From Trichinella spiralis (lineage: Eukaryota; Nematoda; Enoplea; Trichinellida; Trichinellidae), in NCBI GenBank assembly GCA_000181795.3, contig CM012955.1, positions 8,210,350-8,274,349 on the forward strand: a stretch of 64,000 nt of DNA. The letters are read 5' to 3'. Of this stretch, positions 1-19,903 are shown piece by piece (position 1 is the stretch's first letter; each line of letters begins with the position of its first letter). A program made the position numbers and the translations under genes. Below the pieces are notes generated by a model that saw only the letters and a list, made by a program, of their open reading frames with translations, searched no databases and was not told the DNA's origin.

Positions 1-600
1 GCTTCGTGTCGTCCGCGATCTGCTTCGTGCCGTCCCGTTTTCACTTCTTCTTTTCTTCATTGATCATATCTGTAAGAATGGTAAATGTTAAATCAAAATT
101 TTTCGCACTTTATTACACAGTGGAATTAAAAAACTGAACAAATAATTTAGAAAGGAAAGAAGTAACTGATTTTCAATTAAAGATAACCTTAACAAAATGA
201 TTATATATAGAGAGTTTCGAAAAAAAAAGTAACAACGAGAAAAGTTTGAATACTTTCAACAATTAAAAACCGACTTCAGTAGTTACTTAACGGGAACGTT
301 TGACGGTTGACGATGCTGTTACTTGCCACGCAAGTAAAACAAACAAGCGCACCGTTACTGATTGATGATAAAGCAATTTTCAAGCGATCCTCATTTGCAT
401 ACTGTAGCGATAGAAATCGGTTTGAGTTGATTGGAAAATTTTCTGACGAGGAGTTAATTCTAATCGAACGCTATGAAATTAGGAAAATTGAAACCTCAAG
501 CACAGCGAACCGCTTATCAAGAAAATGTGTAGCATTAGATGAAATTCATTTCAGTTTACTTGAAAAAGGAGTTGAAATGCACAGTTAAAGTCAACCATTG
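1..600. repeat. Diverged repeat family A, copy 1
   Basis: First of three related segments near the left edge. It opens with a short tandem (gcttcgtg-cgtcc twice within bases 1-36), then an AT-rich stretch, then a core at about 267-460 with the phrase accgacttcag, a block around acgatgctgtta, the octamer ATTTGCAT at 393-400 and aatcggttt. Copy 2 repeats these landmarks in the same order and direction. A 93-codon open frame at 307-588 lies across the core. The matching frame is not kept in copy 2, so I do not call a gene. The family probably continues to the left of the window. Confidence 0.7.
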
Positions 601-799
601 AGGTCTATTTACAAATTCATAAATGTCAACCTAATATGAAAAACATAAATGACGGTTTTACAGTGAAAAATATCTTACTTATATGTTACATACTACAAAC
701 TTGGGTAATTTCATTAAACTAAGGAATAACTTCACCCTTTCGAAGTATCATTAGCCTTGCTTTACAGATCCACAAGAAATGGCATTTACCTCTTGCCTT

Positions 800-1235
800 C
801 TCTTGTTCTGCTTCATGCCGTCCGTGTTTTCACATTTTCTTTGCTCCATTCTTTAAACCTGCAATAATGATATTAAATTAAAACAATCCTCACTTTATCA
901 CAAAGTAGAATTACAACAAATATAATAATTAAGTGCTACCTAATTAAAAAATAATTGTGTACACAATGTGTATACAAAGTTTTAAAAAAATGAAAAGCAG
1001 AAAAGCAAAATACTTGTCAATAATTCTGAAACCGACTTCAGCAGCTACTTAACGCCCGTAATGAACTCAGAGAACGTTCAACGATGCTACTAATAGCCAC
1101 GTAAATTAAACAAACAAACGCATCCTTACTGATGATAAGGCAGCGTTATAGCGATAGTTATTTGCATAATGCAGCGTTGGAAACCGGTTTTTAGTGCGTT
1201 AGAACTTTCGGCTGAAGATTCTAAGCTAAGCTTCT
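800..1235. repeat. Diverged repeat family A, copy 2
   Basis: Matches copy 1 by eye over about 430 bases with many substitutions and small indels. Landmarks in order are gcttcatgccgtcc, ttttcac, the AT-rich middle, aaaccgacttcagcagctacttaacg, acgatgctactaatagccacgtaa, acaaacaaacgcat, ATTTGCAT at 1160-1167 and aaaccggttttt. Orientation is the same as copy 1 and the start-to-start distance is roughly 0.8 kb. Confidence 0.7.
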
Positions 1236-1764
1236 AACCTAAGCTAGATATATAATAATAGATAAACAATGCGTACCGGGTGTATTTAATCAAACTTAAT
1301 TGTACGCAAATTTGGCGTTTATTAAGTCACCTATCATCGCATTTTGAGAATTCTTCATAGAGAATATATTGAGAAATTATGTTCATTGTCGATTCTCAAT
1401 TGCACTGTTAAGTGATTATGACTTAAAAATGATAAAACTGCCACTTACTGCTAAATTCGGCATTTTCTCTTTGTTCATGTTCATGCTCTTTCGGTGTTGA
1501 TTAAAAAATTATTTTTTAGAAATTATTCCAAAAAATAATAATGAATGGAAAGCAAGTTTGTGTTTGACTTCAATGTTTGCCTTCAGTCAATTTTCCAATC
1601 AAAACGCTGAGCTACCATCCACGGACGGCCTCAAACTGAAATGATTTCTATTATGTCAATAAAGCAAAGGGCCTCGCATGCAAATTTTTATTTTATTCAT
1701 TTCTGGTGATAAATAAGACTACTGTATATTTTTCATTGCTCAGGCGGAAAGAAATGCCGTGTTT

Positions 1765-2270
1765 GGGCGAAATATGTTCAGTTGTGGTGGAATAATGGGC
1801 TTCTATAGTTGGCACTTTGCCTATCTCAGTACATAGGTAATCGAGCCACTTGATTTCAAATATTTTGAGAACTATGCAACTAGGAACAGCGGGAACAAGT
1901 TCATTGTACTTGTGTAATCGTACCTGATCGATTGATGCCCATTACTTCCATTTTTGGACTCTCTGCTTTTTCTCGAACATTACAAATTTCATGGGCTATA
2001 GACTTGCTTTTTAATGAAAAATGGCGAAACCATTTTTGTCAAAATTTCCACTTTGTTGCATGTTACGTATTCGCATTTATTAACGATAATGTTATGCAAA
2101 GTTCCATCCGAAACTGTCCACTATTTTTGGAATAATAGGCCTCTAAAGTTGACTCATTGCCTATCTTTATACATGGGGATGCTTCCCACTTTTTTTGGGA
2201 TATATTTCGAGAAATCCCCAACTAGGAACTTTGAGGATATGCTCATTGTAATTCTCTAATAGTGTGATGT
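1765..2270 (+). repeat. Family B repeat, about 1.5 units of ~340 bases
   Basis: Two copies of the phrase ggaataatgggcttct / ggaataataggcctct lie at about 1789 and 2129, 340 bases apart, each followed by gttg-c----tgcctatct-- and an atacat-gg block. Between them is a block with tttgtcaaaatttccacttt and taacgataatgttatgcaaagtt. The same ordered blocks occur, reverse-complemented, at 43.9-44.4 kb. This looks like a short tandem array or a fragment of a satellite-like family. Confidence 0.8.
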
Positions 2271-2740
2271 TATGCTTTTGTTACGTCTGTAAGAGCTGTA
2301 ACTCTTTTCTTTTATTGTGTTTTTGTAATTGAAGATGGTTTCAGTCAATAACAAATGCAAACAAGAACAAAAATGAAAAACAGTAATAAAAGCAAATTTT
2401 TAAACAATCAGATAAAAAAGAAATGATATTTTGAAAAAAGAGATGAAAAAATTTTTTAACTGTATTTATAAAATACTAAATTATGAAACTATAATAAAAC
2501 GTAAAAGAAAAAATATGAAAGCAAAAAAAATAGAAAAAGGAATAAATGAAATATACTGTAAGCATCAAGCAAAAAACGTACTAACATAAAATGAAAATAA
2601 AGTAGCTTCCAGAAAAGGAAATCATATTTTCCAATTTCGATTTATTTCAGGTGACTAATGTTTGGTACGATCATGCTGGTTGATGATGTTCATTTCATTC
2701 TTCATATCTTTCTTATTTATTGTATTAATACTGTGACGGC

Positions 2741-2777
2741 GACCGTGAAATTCTACTTGCATATCACGTTCACGGTC
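2741..2777. repeat. Inverted repeat / hairpin
   Basis: Perfect 9-base arms gaccgtgaa (2741-2749) and ttcacggtc (2769-2777) separated by 19 bases. With small gaps the pairing extends through tgtgac on the left and cacaat on the right. It sits in a locally GC-rich pocket inside AT-rich DNA. Function unknown; it could be a transposon end or a binding-site pair. Confidence 0.5.
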
Positions 2778-3274
2778 ACAATACGTGGTGCTGCGTATTT
2801 GAGAGTACGTAATCAATGCATCATCAGTTGATTTACTTTCAAATTGATGTTAAAAGATATAAATGAAAAAGAATGAAAAATAGTAACTGGCAAAACTTGA
2901 ACATGACAACAAATATGAAATTAAAAGAAACAAAATTAAATTTCAATGCATGAACAAACTATTTTCAACTGTAATAAAAAAAACTTTCTTTTGAAAACAA
3001 TTAAAAGATGCAGCCCTGAACGAATGAATGAAGGCATGAAAAAATGAAAACAAACGTAAATGAGCAAGTGAAAATGTGAAGCTATTGTGATTCATGAAAG
3101 AAATTGCATACATAAATTTTAATGTCATTAATCGCAAACACTGTATCAACAGAAATCTGAACCGTGTAGTATAAGTTAAGTTAATTTAGCAAAGCAAAAC
3201 ATCATCTTTTCAAAGCATTAAAATCGCAGAGTTATAGAAACGATAGCACAAAGAGAGCTGCACTTACAATTTGA

Positions 3275-3720
3275 CTTCAGTTACGTACCGTGACTTTACT
3301 TTTTCTTGACGTTGTTCTTCATATCTACAAAAATGATAAACATTAAACCAAATGTTCACTTTGCCATACAGTAAGTTGCAAATTAGATGTTAAAATTAAA
3401 AGTGAATTCTAAAATGCAATAAATAACTGAATCTTAATTAACCGCATCCTTCTCAAAATGCGGAAACTATATCTTAAAAGAAAACAAATGGAAAATTTGA
3501 ATTTTTTTCAGTAATTAAATATGGGCACCAGATGCTGCAACACCAACTCAATAATGACCCGTGAGAACGTTATCTGACAGTACTTCTTGCACATTAGACA
3601 AACAACGCTGAAGTAGCTTTGCTCGTCTGAGCATAACAACGCCAAACCTCAACGCGGAATTATTTTATTTCTTTATGAAAATGAATTCTAATCGAATCCC
3701 AATAATTGGATTGAAACTGA
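3275..3720. repeat. Diverged repeat family A, copy 3
   Basis: The weakest copy. It has the cgt-ccgtgacttt-cttcatatct opening, then aatgataaacattaaacc, the AT-rich middle, gatgctgcaacacc, gagaacgtt, and attagacaaacaacgc, in the same order and direction as copies 1 and 2. The octamer ATTTGCAT is not retained at the matching place. Confidence 0.5.
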
Positions 3721-5199
3721 GCTTGGATTATGCATTTATTATGGCTATACAATTTCTACGGTTTGTAAATCTGTTATTTATTAGAGAACCTTTTAGATTT
3801 CAGACGAAGCTAACTACTAAACTACAGTAGTTTTCGAGTAAATGTCTGCTAAATTTGGCACATTGTCCATGATAATACACAAGAATGCAGCCAGTCTAGA
3901 TGCACTTTTTCGGCATTATGTCGACAACGCTAAGACTTAGAGAAATAATGTAATTGCTGATTTTTGAAATACATATATCACTGACATTCTTCAACTTCAT
4001 ACAATAATTATCCAATGATTTATTTAACTACGCTGAACTTACATTTCAAAGAACTTTTGCTTTAATATAAGTGGAAGAATAAATTTTTTGATAAATAAAA
4101 CTTTGTTAAACGTATGCCCATTCACTTTTTCTGAGACTACAATTTTGCAACTATTTTGCAACTTTTGATTTGAATTTTGCAACTATTGTTGATAATGCAT
4201 CACTTTTTTATTATTTATAAACCAACATATTTCCTTTTTTGAAAACGAATATTAAAACAATTATTATGACTATTTTATTCATTATATACATTGTTTTCTA
4301 AAATTTTTATAACTCATGTAACCCGCTCTGCACTTTCAACTGTAACAAAGCAGTCATCAGTAAGTAGGTTAGATACTGAAAAGATAACACTTTTCTTTTG
4401 TATGTATAGATACATGAGTTTTCAAAATTTTTATCTAAATAAAATACTTTATTATAGTTGGTATATTAAAGTAACGATGATTCTGATAGATCAAAAACGT
4501 GCACAGTACTATATAATGTGCAGTTATGCATTCGTGCAATGTTAGATGAACAGTTTTCAACAAATATGTTATTTCTCTGCAAAAAGTATAGGCATTCTGA
4601 ATAGGTGCATCAGGAAAAATATTTTTCAAAGAACTGAATTGAAATTAAAGGCAAAAAAAACTCAGAAACTCAGAATAGTGCATTGTCTATTCTTAATTAC
4701 AAAGAGGTGCATCTTCCAAAATGTACTTATGAATTCAGTCTTTGAGTAAGTCCAGTTTGCTTTTTGAGCTACACTGTAATGCCAACTGATGAACAAATCC
4801 CATACACTAGTGTTTGAACTGGAGACATTATTGAACTCTGAACGATCTAGTTCAATTCTGCAACCAGTCGACCAATCAAATTAATTATAGGCGTGACAGA
4901 AGGGAGTGGCATTCATCTGGTTAGTAAAGTTCTTAAAAAGAGTATGTAGTCATTGATTCCTGGTATAAGCTTAATTTTCACAGCGCCATCACATCCAGCT
5001 AGACACAAGAAATTACCGTTTTTCATTGCGCTTTTTGACAGTGCAAATCAGCCGACAAAACAAAGAAACGATCAATGATGCATTGGAGGAAGCATTTCCT
5101 TCTTGGCTTCATTGTATCATGTTCGTATGTAATAAACACGAGAGCTATGATTTACTTTTTACCAAGTACGTATTTTCAATGTGTACAAACACACGTACA

Positions 5200-5201
<2 letters not shown>

Positions 5202-5235
<34 letters not shown>

Positions 5236-5244
5236 TATATATAT
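5202..5244. repeat. (AT)n microsatellite
   Basis: About 20 AT units with one interruption. Simple repeat. Confidence 0.9.
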
Positions 5245-7492
5245 GTATGCTATATTTAAATGTTAATGATAAATAACATTAATTTCAATGATCTCGTTTC
5301 ATGTCTCGTTGTAAATAATTTGCATAACATTGGATTACTATATTTTGTTTTGCATATTACTGTTTGTTTTCAATTTTGTATTGTACAGTAATAAAAATAC
5401 AATTAAATAATTGAAAGAGGAAAGACTATTTGTATTTTGCACATATAAAGTTTATGGACAGCAAAATTAATGCAAGCTTCTATATTTGTTAATGTACAAC
5501 GGTTTGTCATTAATTTATAACGTTTTTTATGTTCATTATAAAAATGGTGAAAACTGACATTCATAATGGTGCTAGACGATAATACTTGTAAAAATTTACT
5601 TCTAGATCAGCATGTGAACAAATAAATAATCTTATGCATAATTAAAATTACAATAAAAGAGTGCCTTAGCTTTCACGTATATGCATTTTATTAATTTCTT
5701 CATTTTGAATAAACAATTGAATAAATCACTGGATAAATGAGGTGATCACACGTATAGGAAATAACTATTTCTGAGCATATGCAATGCACTTATTTGTAAA
5801 TTTAAATTAAAGTTAAATGTTTCAGTAATGAAAAGGCAACTTATGATCATGATAATAAAAAATATTCTGCATTTCTTCTTTTACAAAATATTGCAACAAT
5901 AAAGAAGAGAAGATTTTTGTTGTTTTTTTCTCATTACAATAATATTACTTTCTTCGTTTGGATATGAAATTTTTATACAAACAATTTTCCCCTGCAAAGC
6001 TAATTTTGCATAAAATTAATTTCTGCCAGTCCAGTGCTGTATGTATTGCAATTATTAATAAATCATGTTCAAATAAATTTGAAATATTTTCCAATAAATT
6101 CAGCACTGTATGAGCTCATGCATGCAGAAAGCTCTCGAGATGCAAGTCTTATATTTAGTTGTAATTTTTTCACTTAAGGTGTGCTTACTTTTCAGGATTT
6201 AGAAAATTGTGCTTCAACGAATGGATTATTGATTACAGTATTTATGACAGAGAACGCTGAAATGAGCTTCGAAATTAGTAATTATTGCAATGCGCACGAA
6301 TCATAGGTCAGACCAAATTGGGCTTTCAATAGACATGATAACAACTTCAAAACTGCTCATGGTTAAGATGAAATTCATTATTCAGACAAATTTTCTGTAT
6401 AAGTTGCATTCATAACCTAAATAATTAAATTGATTCATCTGCTTGAAGAAATCTGTAGGGCTGTTTGAGAAGTGAAGTGCCAAAGCTTTAATGCTTAAAG
6501 CCATGACGTGTTTGCATGATCAACTTCAGTGCAATCAATTCGACCGTGTCATAATTTGTTTTTGCATTTAAGGAAATTTACTGCATCATCTTATTTTGAA
6601 AAGCTTTTTTCTCTGAACATGAACAAACAAGAATAAAGAAAAAGATGTTTCTTTCTTTGCATATTAACAATGTACTTATTATCGACTACGATAACACGAA
6701 TTCACTTTTCAAAATACTTTTTGTTTGACTAACTGGAATTGATAACTTGAAAAGTGAATATTTTGTATTGTGAATGATATTTTGCTGAATTTATTTTTAA
6801 AATAATTTAAAATGTAAATGCATTTTTGCTTTTTGCATGTTGCAATTGTTTCGTTTCTAATTTAATAGCATAAATATTAATTAATATAATAATCACAGGT
6901 CCAAATTAAATTTATCCAAAATACGATTATTCAGCATATAGTTTCATTTTATGCTGAATAATTGGATTAAATTGATCAATTCGTGATTTTTTCCATTCAC
7001 TTCGTCAATACGGATACAACTGTTTGACATGTGTTATACGTGAAAGCGCTGCTTATAGATGATTTGCAAATTTGCATTTCATATTCGCCAGAATTGTCAT
7101 TTATTGAAATTCGATTCGACTCCTCCATTCGACCATTTTGATTCGACAACAGAGTTGACAATTTTCCTAACTGCTAGTTTTGTCTGTTGAACTGTCGTCA
7201 CAAATATTGAATATTTATTTAATAACATTTTTAAATAAAAATGAAAATGATAAATAAATAAAAAATCCAAAAAGTTCAACTGGAAAACTTGAGGAGTAAA
7301 TATTTCAGGTGAATTTTCCAAAGTTCCATCGGCAGTGCAATCAATATACATCGATTATTATATAGAGCCTTCTATTTATTGAATAGCAACCAAAGCACTT
7401 TCAACTTTAAGAAACTTAACTTCAATAAAAATAAAATATTAATTCAAATAATTTATGTTAATATTTTAGTTGAAATGTTCGAATATTTTCAG

Positions 7493-7803
7493 CGCACACG
7501 TACCCAGATCATTCGTCGCAGACATTTACCCCGGAAAAGAAGATCGAAAATGAAAATCAGACGGAAAATTTCAAAAATGATAAATTGGAAATTTTCAAAG
7601 AAATTCGAAGATCAAGTTCGGCTAGCTGTGAGTCGATTCTCAAAATTATAGAAGCCAACGTTGAGTCCATTCGGGCCAAAACGGAAACAGACGACGAAGA
7701 AAGCTGGAGGCAATATGCCCGTGACTATGTTTACAAAAATTTAGATGACATCATTCGCTGTGTTCGTGTTTTGACTTCTAAGCAGCGACTGCTGCTCTTG
7801 TGA
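7493..7803 (+). CDS. Possible terminal exon of an unrecognised gene
   Basis: An AG acceptor (tattttcag, ending at 7492) opens a frame that continues for 102 codons to TGA at 7801-7803. Composition is protein-like, and the local GC content is higher than in the flanks. The predicted stretch is hydrophilic and charged, with a Ser-Ala-Ser-rich patch, a long likely helix in the middle and a basic, leucine-rich end. I do not recognise the family. Upstream pieces at about 7085-7190 and 7312-7370 look weakly coding, but I could not join them in phase. It may be the 3' exon of a gene or a decayed copy. Confidence 0.35.
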
Positions 7804-9350
7804 TTGCTGTTCAGCATTAAATAATTCATAATTATAATTTGTTAACAAATTCACATACTTCTACCACCAACCAGCCCAAACATACCGTTTTAAAATAACA
7901 ACAGCATCTGAAGAACAATTTCTCCTTGAACTATTTATGGTATTTTCAAAAAAAAGAAAGATACTGAATGCATTGCCCAAATTACTGAAACAATAATTTA
8001 TCTGAACTTGAAAATTTAACATTTGTTCCCTGCAGACATGTTCCATTGAAAAAAATGAAGAATAATGAAAGAATATTTCTTCAAAGAAAAGTTGCCAAAT
8101 TGTACATGTGCAAATTTTCTCATTAATTATTTGTTGCTGTTGCTTGCTGAAATTCATTTCGTGAATATATTTTTTTATTGCTTGTAGATCTTTTTTACAT
8201 TTTACTGTTATAATTTGAAAAAATGCTATGTACCAGGGACAGGCAAACTTTTTATACCACCAACCCTTCATGGATTCCTTGATGCCCCATCGACCCCCAA
8301 GCTCGCAAAATAAATATTATTATTAATACTAAATTTTTTTAATTATAAAGTATCCTTTACCCTTTTCACTTTTAGTGATTCTCGATCGGATTCATTTCAC
8401 CTTTACGTTCAATTATGCTTTTTTCATTTTGCATATCTGTTCCTATGATGGCCTATAATTCATGTGAATAATAATGTTAATAACTTCATGATGAAGTTAA
8501 AGGTAGTCGATAATTATTTATTTAACTATTATGATCATTTGGCACCGTTAATGAGAAGGATGTGCTTGATGAGTAGCAGCAAGGGAATTGATATTTGGCT
8601 GGAGATTGGTGAGTTTTAGGCGTGAGTCACCACGCATTTCCAAATTCAGTCTGTTCCTGCGCTTTGTATCTTTTTTCTGTGGTGCCCCTTGATAGTTCAG
8701 AAAATTATAAATTACTGTTACAAAATAGTTCTCCACGAAATATATTCCTCAAATGGGATTTCAAAGTACATATTCGACCCTTAAGCCTTTATCGACCCCA
8801 GAGGGTCGATGTCGACCATTTTGGCTAGCCCCGCAAAGCTAGCTACAATGCAAAATTGTGGCCTTTTTTCATACTATAACTTTCGCTCTTTCCCCACGAA
8901 GACATCTTTCACAAATTATAATTCACATCTTCCAGTTGAATCAATACGTTTCAAAAAATATTTAAAAAAAGAAAATACAAACCTGTTCAAAAATAATTCA
9001 CTGCATCACAAATCAATCAAATATTAATCGTGCGTAAGATTGTTCGCGGCAGACAAAGTTTCACGTCGAACAACGGATCAACCACGCCAACGTTTACTTC
9101 AACCATCTAGATGATGCTCGTAAAAATCAAACTTAAATTAACCGGCATTAAAAAAACAAATAAATAAATGAATGAATAACTCCCCGTTTTACTGCTTATT
9201 TTCCAGATGAATTATTTTTACATGGCAGGTTTATGCAAAATGTTGAACAACAATTTGTTTGGGTAAAAATCAACACGGCCATCAGTTATCAATAGAACAA
9301 TAGAATTTATATACAAGAAAATGGAACAAGCAATGTGTGATGCTGCTTTG
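7804..9350. other. Intergenic: hAT-like relic and AT-rich DNA
   Basis: Lies between the candidate exon and the 3' end of the ARFGEF gene. It contains the hAT-like element described separately and the phrase taccaccaac at 7862-7871 and again at 8256-8265. A long minus-strand open frame (7861-8271) runs between these and looks like chance: it is rich in Phe, Ile and Cys with no recognisable motif. From 8840 to 9350 I see nothing further. Confidence 0.5.
8234..8838. mobile_element. hAT-like DNA transposon relic, about 0.6 kb
   Basis: The left end begins cagggacaggcaaactttt followed by taccaccaacccttc, which resembles the terminal inverted repeat of hAT elements (CAGGGGTGGGCAAAC type). The right end, read in reverse, gives cggggctagccaaaatggtc and a block of gggtcgat repeats, the diverged partner. 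Flanking octamers ctatgtac (8226-8233) and ctagctac (8839-8846) agree at 6 of 8 positions, as expected for an old 8-base hAT target duplication. No transposase frame is left, so this is a non-autonomous or deleted copy. The ends are my best reading and could shift by a few bases. Confidence 0.45.
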
Positions 9351-17963
<8,613 letters not shown>

Positions 17964-19175
17964 AGACAAAAATAATGCATTCGCGACAACACCATCTTCT
18001 CCAATAGAAGATAAGTTATCACTCGCTTAGACAAAACACTCTTAAAAAGAAATTAGATTTAATATTCTGAAAATTATATTTCATGTAGTCACTTTAATAA
18101 ATACATTGAATAATTTCAGAAGTTATTAGTTTCGTTGCAAATTCTCTGTATAAACATGTGACATCCTGAAAATGAAAACATTAGTGAAACTGCATGAAAA
18201 TAACTAATCTTAAAAGTTAAACAACGTTTCGTGCAACCTTGTTACTGAACAATAATTAAATGTTTAATGCTGCATGCAATGATTGAACGACTTTTATTTT
18301 CTAAATAATGCACCATCAAAGGTTGGAATAAACTAAAATATATAATTACAACGAAAAATAAGGAAAATCATTAATCCTTTATATAAAAATAAAAATAAGA
18401 ATATTTTTACTTACACAGCATCTTCCACATTGACAGCATCAACACTGTAGGTACTGTAATTTTATAGTAAAAGGCAAGTTTTATTTGATATCAGCGAAGC
18501 AGGTGTTGATTGAAATAATTTTTATTTACAAACGTTGTAAGTATTGGCTATTTATTGTAATTATAAATATATCCAGTATATAATAAAACTATTTAAAGAA
18601 AGCGTTGTTGCTGTCTTTCAACGTTGAAAAAGATTTCATTTCAATATATGTATATGTATATATATTTTAGATTAACTTTTAAAATATTCAAAATTTTTCA
18701 ATTTTAATCCCATTTATTTTTCTTTATTTTAATTTTTTAATATAAGAATAATTCCTTGCTCTGGTTGCGACATAATAAATCATATGTTTATATATGTATG
18801 TAATACCGTGAAATGCCTGCGCAACTGATTTTAATATCGTTCAAACAATTTTGAAAAGCTAGTCATATTTTAAGTAAATAATTAAGTATGGAAGATTGCA
18901 GTTTAATGGTATGATATAAGCTGTAAAAAGTAAAGTAAAGCATCACAATTTATGTTTGTTTTCAGATCAACGAAAACATTTTAAAAGTTGTAACCAATTA
19001 CTGTAAGTTGATCTTGATTTTTATTATCGTAAATGTGAATATTTTTGTTATTGTATATATTGTCAGTCTTGAAGAGAATTGCAATGATATTATTGGATTG
19101 TGTAGATGTTGACTTGTTTCTTATAGTTGAATGATGTGTAAATTCAATGTAACATGCTGTATTTTATTTAGATTA
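17964..19175. other. Divergent intergenic region between ARFGEF and the small membrane-protein gene
   Basis: About 1.2 kb of AT-rich DNA that must carry promoters for both directions. On the minus strand an acceptor (attttcag, about 18174-18167) is followed by a 23-codon open stretch that could be a 5' non-coding exon of the ARFGEF gene, but I could not join it to the start at 17963. No clear TATA element or repeat is seen. Confidence 0.5.
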
Positions 19176-19412
19176 ATGATCAGAGGTCATAGGCTACTCA
19201 GGCGTGCAGTTCCGTTCTCTGTCTTTATTGGAAGTAGTGCTTTCGTTTTGTTTTGCTTTCACCGTAACAGTGAATTACGAAGATTTGCCGCCATTAAATT
19301 TCCCACACTGCTTGAATTGTATTACCAGCTGTTAGATATTGACGGTACTCTTAGTGGCAGTAAGCGTCGTCAGCTTGACATTTGTGACTGGGGTTTGGTT
19401 GCAAGCGAATGA
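19176..19412 (+). CDS. Small predicted membrane protein, unrecognised
   Basis: A 78-residue single-exon frame. The ATG at 19176 is only 4 bases after an AG acceptor (attttatttag, ending 19171), which argues against using the ATG at 19131 further upstream. The N-terminus is basic (RGHRLLRRA), followed by one hydrophobic segment at about residues 12-28 and then a charged tail with a Leu/Tyr-rich helix. This pattern suits a small inner-membrane mitochondrial or other single-pass protein. It ends 215 bases before COX19 on the same strand with no AATAAA between them, so the two may be co-transcribed. I do not recognise the family. It could also be the last exon of a longer gene. Confidence 0.5.
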   Translation: MIRGHRLLRRAVPFSVFIGSSAFVLFCFHRNSELRRFAAIKFPTLLELYYQLLDIDGTLSGSKRRQLDICDWGLVASE

Positions 19413-19627
19413 CAGGTGTTTTATGTGACGGAACATACGTATTATTTCTAGCTTTAGGTATGCTTAGAAAGGTAACTCACCTAACTTTGTATGTTTTTCT
19501 TTATAACTAATTTAATCAATTATCCTCTAGGTGATTTATTACATAATTTGTATTGTAATCCATTTTAGGCATTAATTTATTTATGATTGATAATTTTTTA
19601 AGAGTTAACTTTTTAGGGTTTCATTAA

Positions 19628-19903
19628 ATGTCTGGCCCTTTCAAGAAATCTGTCATACAGCGTGAAGTACCTTTGAAAGGTAGTTTTCCACTTGATCATG
19701 AAGGAGTGTGCAAATTGCCAATGCTAGACTACATGCTCTGTTTGCAAAAAAACGATCAGAACAATCAAAAGTGTCGTATAGAGGCAAAAAATTATTTTGA
19801 ATGTCGTATGAAAAACAATTTGATGATGAAAGAAGACTGGAAAATGCTGGGATTTCATGATACTAAAAGTAATAATGACGATACCAAATGTTCGAAAGAA
19901 TGA
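19628..19903 (+). CDS. COX19: Cytochrome c oxidase assembly protein COX19
   Basis: A 91-residue CHCH protein (human COX19 is 90), intact in one exon. COX19 is a twin-CX9C protein of cytosol and mitochondrial intermembrane space that helps deliver copper/redox state to cytochrome oxidase. The diagnostic stretch KGSFPLDHEGVCK lies at residues 17-29. The two CX9C pairs are C28-C38 and C49-C59, and the family phrase YFECRM-N-LM is present with a trailing LGF. The start is set by the ATG 11 bases after an AG acceptor (actttttag, ending 19616), consistent with trans-splicing or a short leader intron. A poly(A) signal AATAAA lies at 20013-20018. The upstream small gene is 215 bases away. Confidence 0.95.
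   Translation: MSGPFKKSVIQREVPLKGSFPLDHEGVCKLPMLDYMLCLQKNDQNNQKCRIEAKNYFECRMKNNLMMKEDWKMLGFHDTKSNNDDTKCSKE

Larger units (their letters stand above)
1236..7490. other. AT-rich intergenic DNA
   Basis: Apart from the repeats listed separately, about 6 kb of very AT-rich sequence with many stops in all frames. It holds an imperfect hairpin at 2741-2777 and an (AT)n run at 5202-5244. One stretch, 5026-5160 on the plus strand, has an open frame of fairly coding-like composition (about 45 residues), but it has no recognisable relatives, start or partner exon. I see no supported gene here. Confidence 0.6.

Noticed and set aside
7861-8271. 136-codon minus-strand frame
   Set aside because: Runs into the hAT-like left terminus; no transposase or other motif; probably chance.
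19131-19175. Upstream ATG extending the small membrane protein by 15 residues
   Set aside because: An AG acceptor lies between it and the downstream ATG, so the extension is probably leader or intron.
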